Shown piece by piece: positions 5,903 through 6,326 of a stretch of DNA of 6,326 bases (positions within the stretch are counted from its first letter, which is position 1; each line of letters opens with the position of its first letter). This DNA comes from Oligoflexia bacterium. Lineage in GTDB: Bacteria; Bdellovibrionota; UBA1018; CAIMNF01. Under the pieces are notes generated by a model. That model saw nothing but the letters and a program-made list of their open reading frames with translations, had not been told where the DNA came from and made no database searches. The DNA is taken from the NCBI GenBank assembly GCA_903858975.1, contig CAIOKW010000191.1:1-6326 (forward strand), in the 5' to 3' direction. Position numbers and translations under genes: made by a program.

Positions 5903-6326
5903 AAGAGTTTAAATCAGAAGCGGTCGAGATTCTCGAGATTGCTGAGAAGAGTCTCTTCAAGATTGAGGATCGCGTTGATTTTAGGAATTCATTTGATGCA
6001 GTGTTTAGAGCACTTCATAACTTGAAGGGCGCGTCGGGGATGATGGAGTTGCTCTCTTTGCAAAATCATGTGCATGAATTGGAAACTATTTTCATGCAAT
6101 TCAAAGAGGCGAATGGGATTCCAAAGGAATACATTGATTTCTTCTTAAGAGGCATTGATGGTGCGAGGACCTTACTTTCGGGAGGTGAGATCAATTTTGA
6201 TTACAACATTCCGAAAGAAGTGGCTGCATGCGAGGTAATTCCCTTGGTAGAAGCGATTGTGCTCCAGTCTAATTCACCCTCTGCATTAGATGAGTTTGTA
6301 TCAGAAGGGTGTGAGATTATTGAACG
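5878..6326 (+). CDS. Hpt-domain signalling protein, possibly a CheA-like or hybrid histidine kinase (3' end outside window)
   Basis: The first 149 residues are visible. Residues about 1-105 form a histidine phosphotransfer (Hpt) four-helix bundle. The phosphoacceptor is H47 in the signature ALHNLKGASGMM (H-x-L-K-G), followed by the usual later helix LQNHVHELETIF. Such a domain shuttles phosphate to or from receiver Asp residues; at the N terminus it is typical of CheA kinases and multidomain relay proteins. Residues about 137-149 (ALDEFVSEGCEIIE) resemble the opening helix of another Hpt or CheA-type module, so a multidomain protein is likely, but the window ends there. ATG 5878 is the first start codon after an in-frame TAG at 5821, with only a weak, distant ribosome site. 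It is divergent from the BLUF-response regulator operon, whose receiver is a plausible phospho-partner. Kinase activity cannot be shown from this fragment. Confidence 0.85.
   Translation, partial: MSFSKEDLEEFKSEAVEILEIAEKSLFKIEDRVDFRNSFDAVFRALHNLKGASGMMELLSLQNHVHELETIFMQFKEANGIPKEYIDFFLRGIDGARTLLSGGEINFDYNIPKEVAACEVIPLVEAIVLQSNSPSALDEFVSEGCEIIE

Overview
The window looks like a chromosomal segment of a Gram-negative bacterium. It carries an inner-membrane RND efflux transporter, a RapA-type RNA polymerase recycling ATPase, a MarR-family repressor, a short BLUF blue-light photoreceptor, a response regulator and the start of an Hpt/CheA-like signalling protein. Coding density is high, intergenic spaces are AT-rich, and base composition is moderate. 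The RND sequence style and the mix of signalling genes would fit a Bdellovibrionota or deltaproteobacterium-like lineage. That is a weak inference, since there is no rRNA or other marker here. I saw no tRNA, rRNA, CRISPR array, insertion sequence or phage gene.

Left block (1-4534): rapA (minus strand, running off the left edge) lies 6 nt downstream of a marR-type gene, in the same reading frame. marR is divergent from a complete 1037-residue RND transporter gene. The 160-bp region between them holds a perfect palindrome, ATCTTG-A-CAAGAT, lying on a consensus TTGACA -35 box. This is the natural candidate for the MarR operator, and suggests a repressor that controls itself, rapA and the pump. 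No periplasmic adaptor or outer-membrane channel gene is adjacent to the pump.

Right block (4527-6326): a response regulator with a helical tail and a stand-alone BLUF protein form a tight minus-strand operon (BLUF first, 9-nt gap). Its 3' end overlaps the 3' end of the RND gene by 8 bp. All the hallmark BLUF residues (Tyr, Asn, Gln, Trp, Met) and all the phosphorylation-site residues of the receiver are present. Across a 358-bp AT-rich region with direct repeats and a 17-bp near-palindrome, an Hpt-domain gene starts on the plus strand and runs off the right edge. BLUF, receiver and Hpt together could form a blue-light-responsive phosphorelay, reminiscent of the cyanobacterial PixD-PixE pair but with a canonical receiver. 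This is the most interesting proposal in the window.
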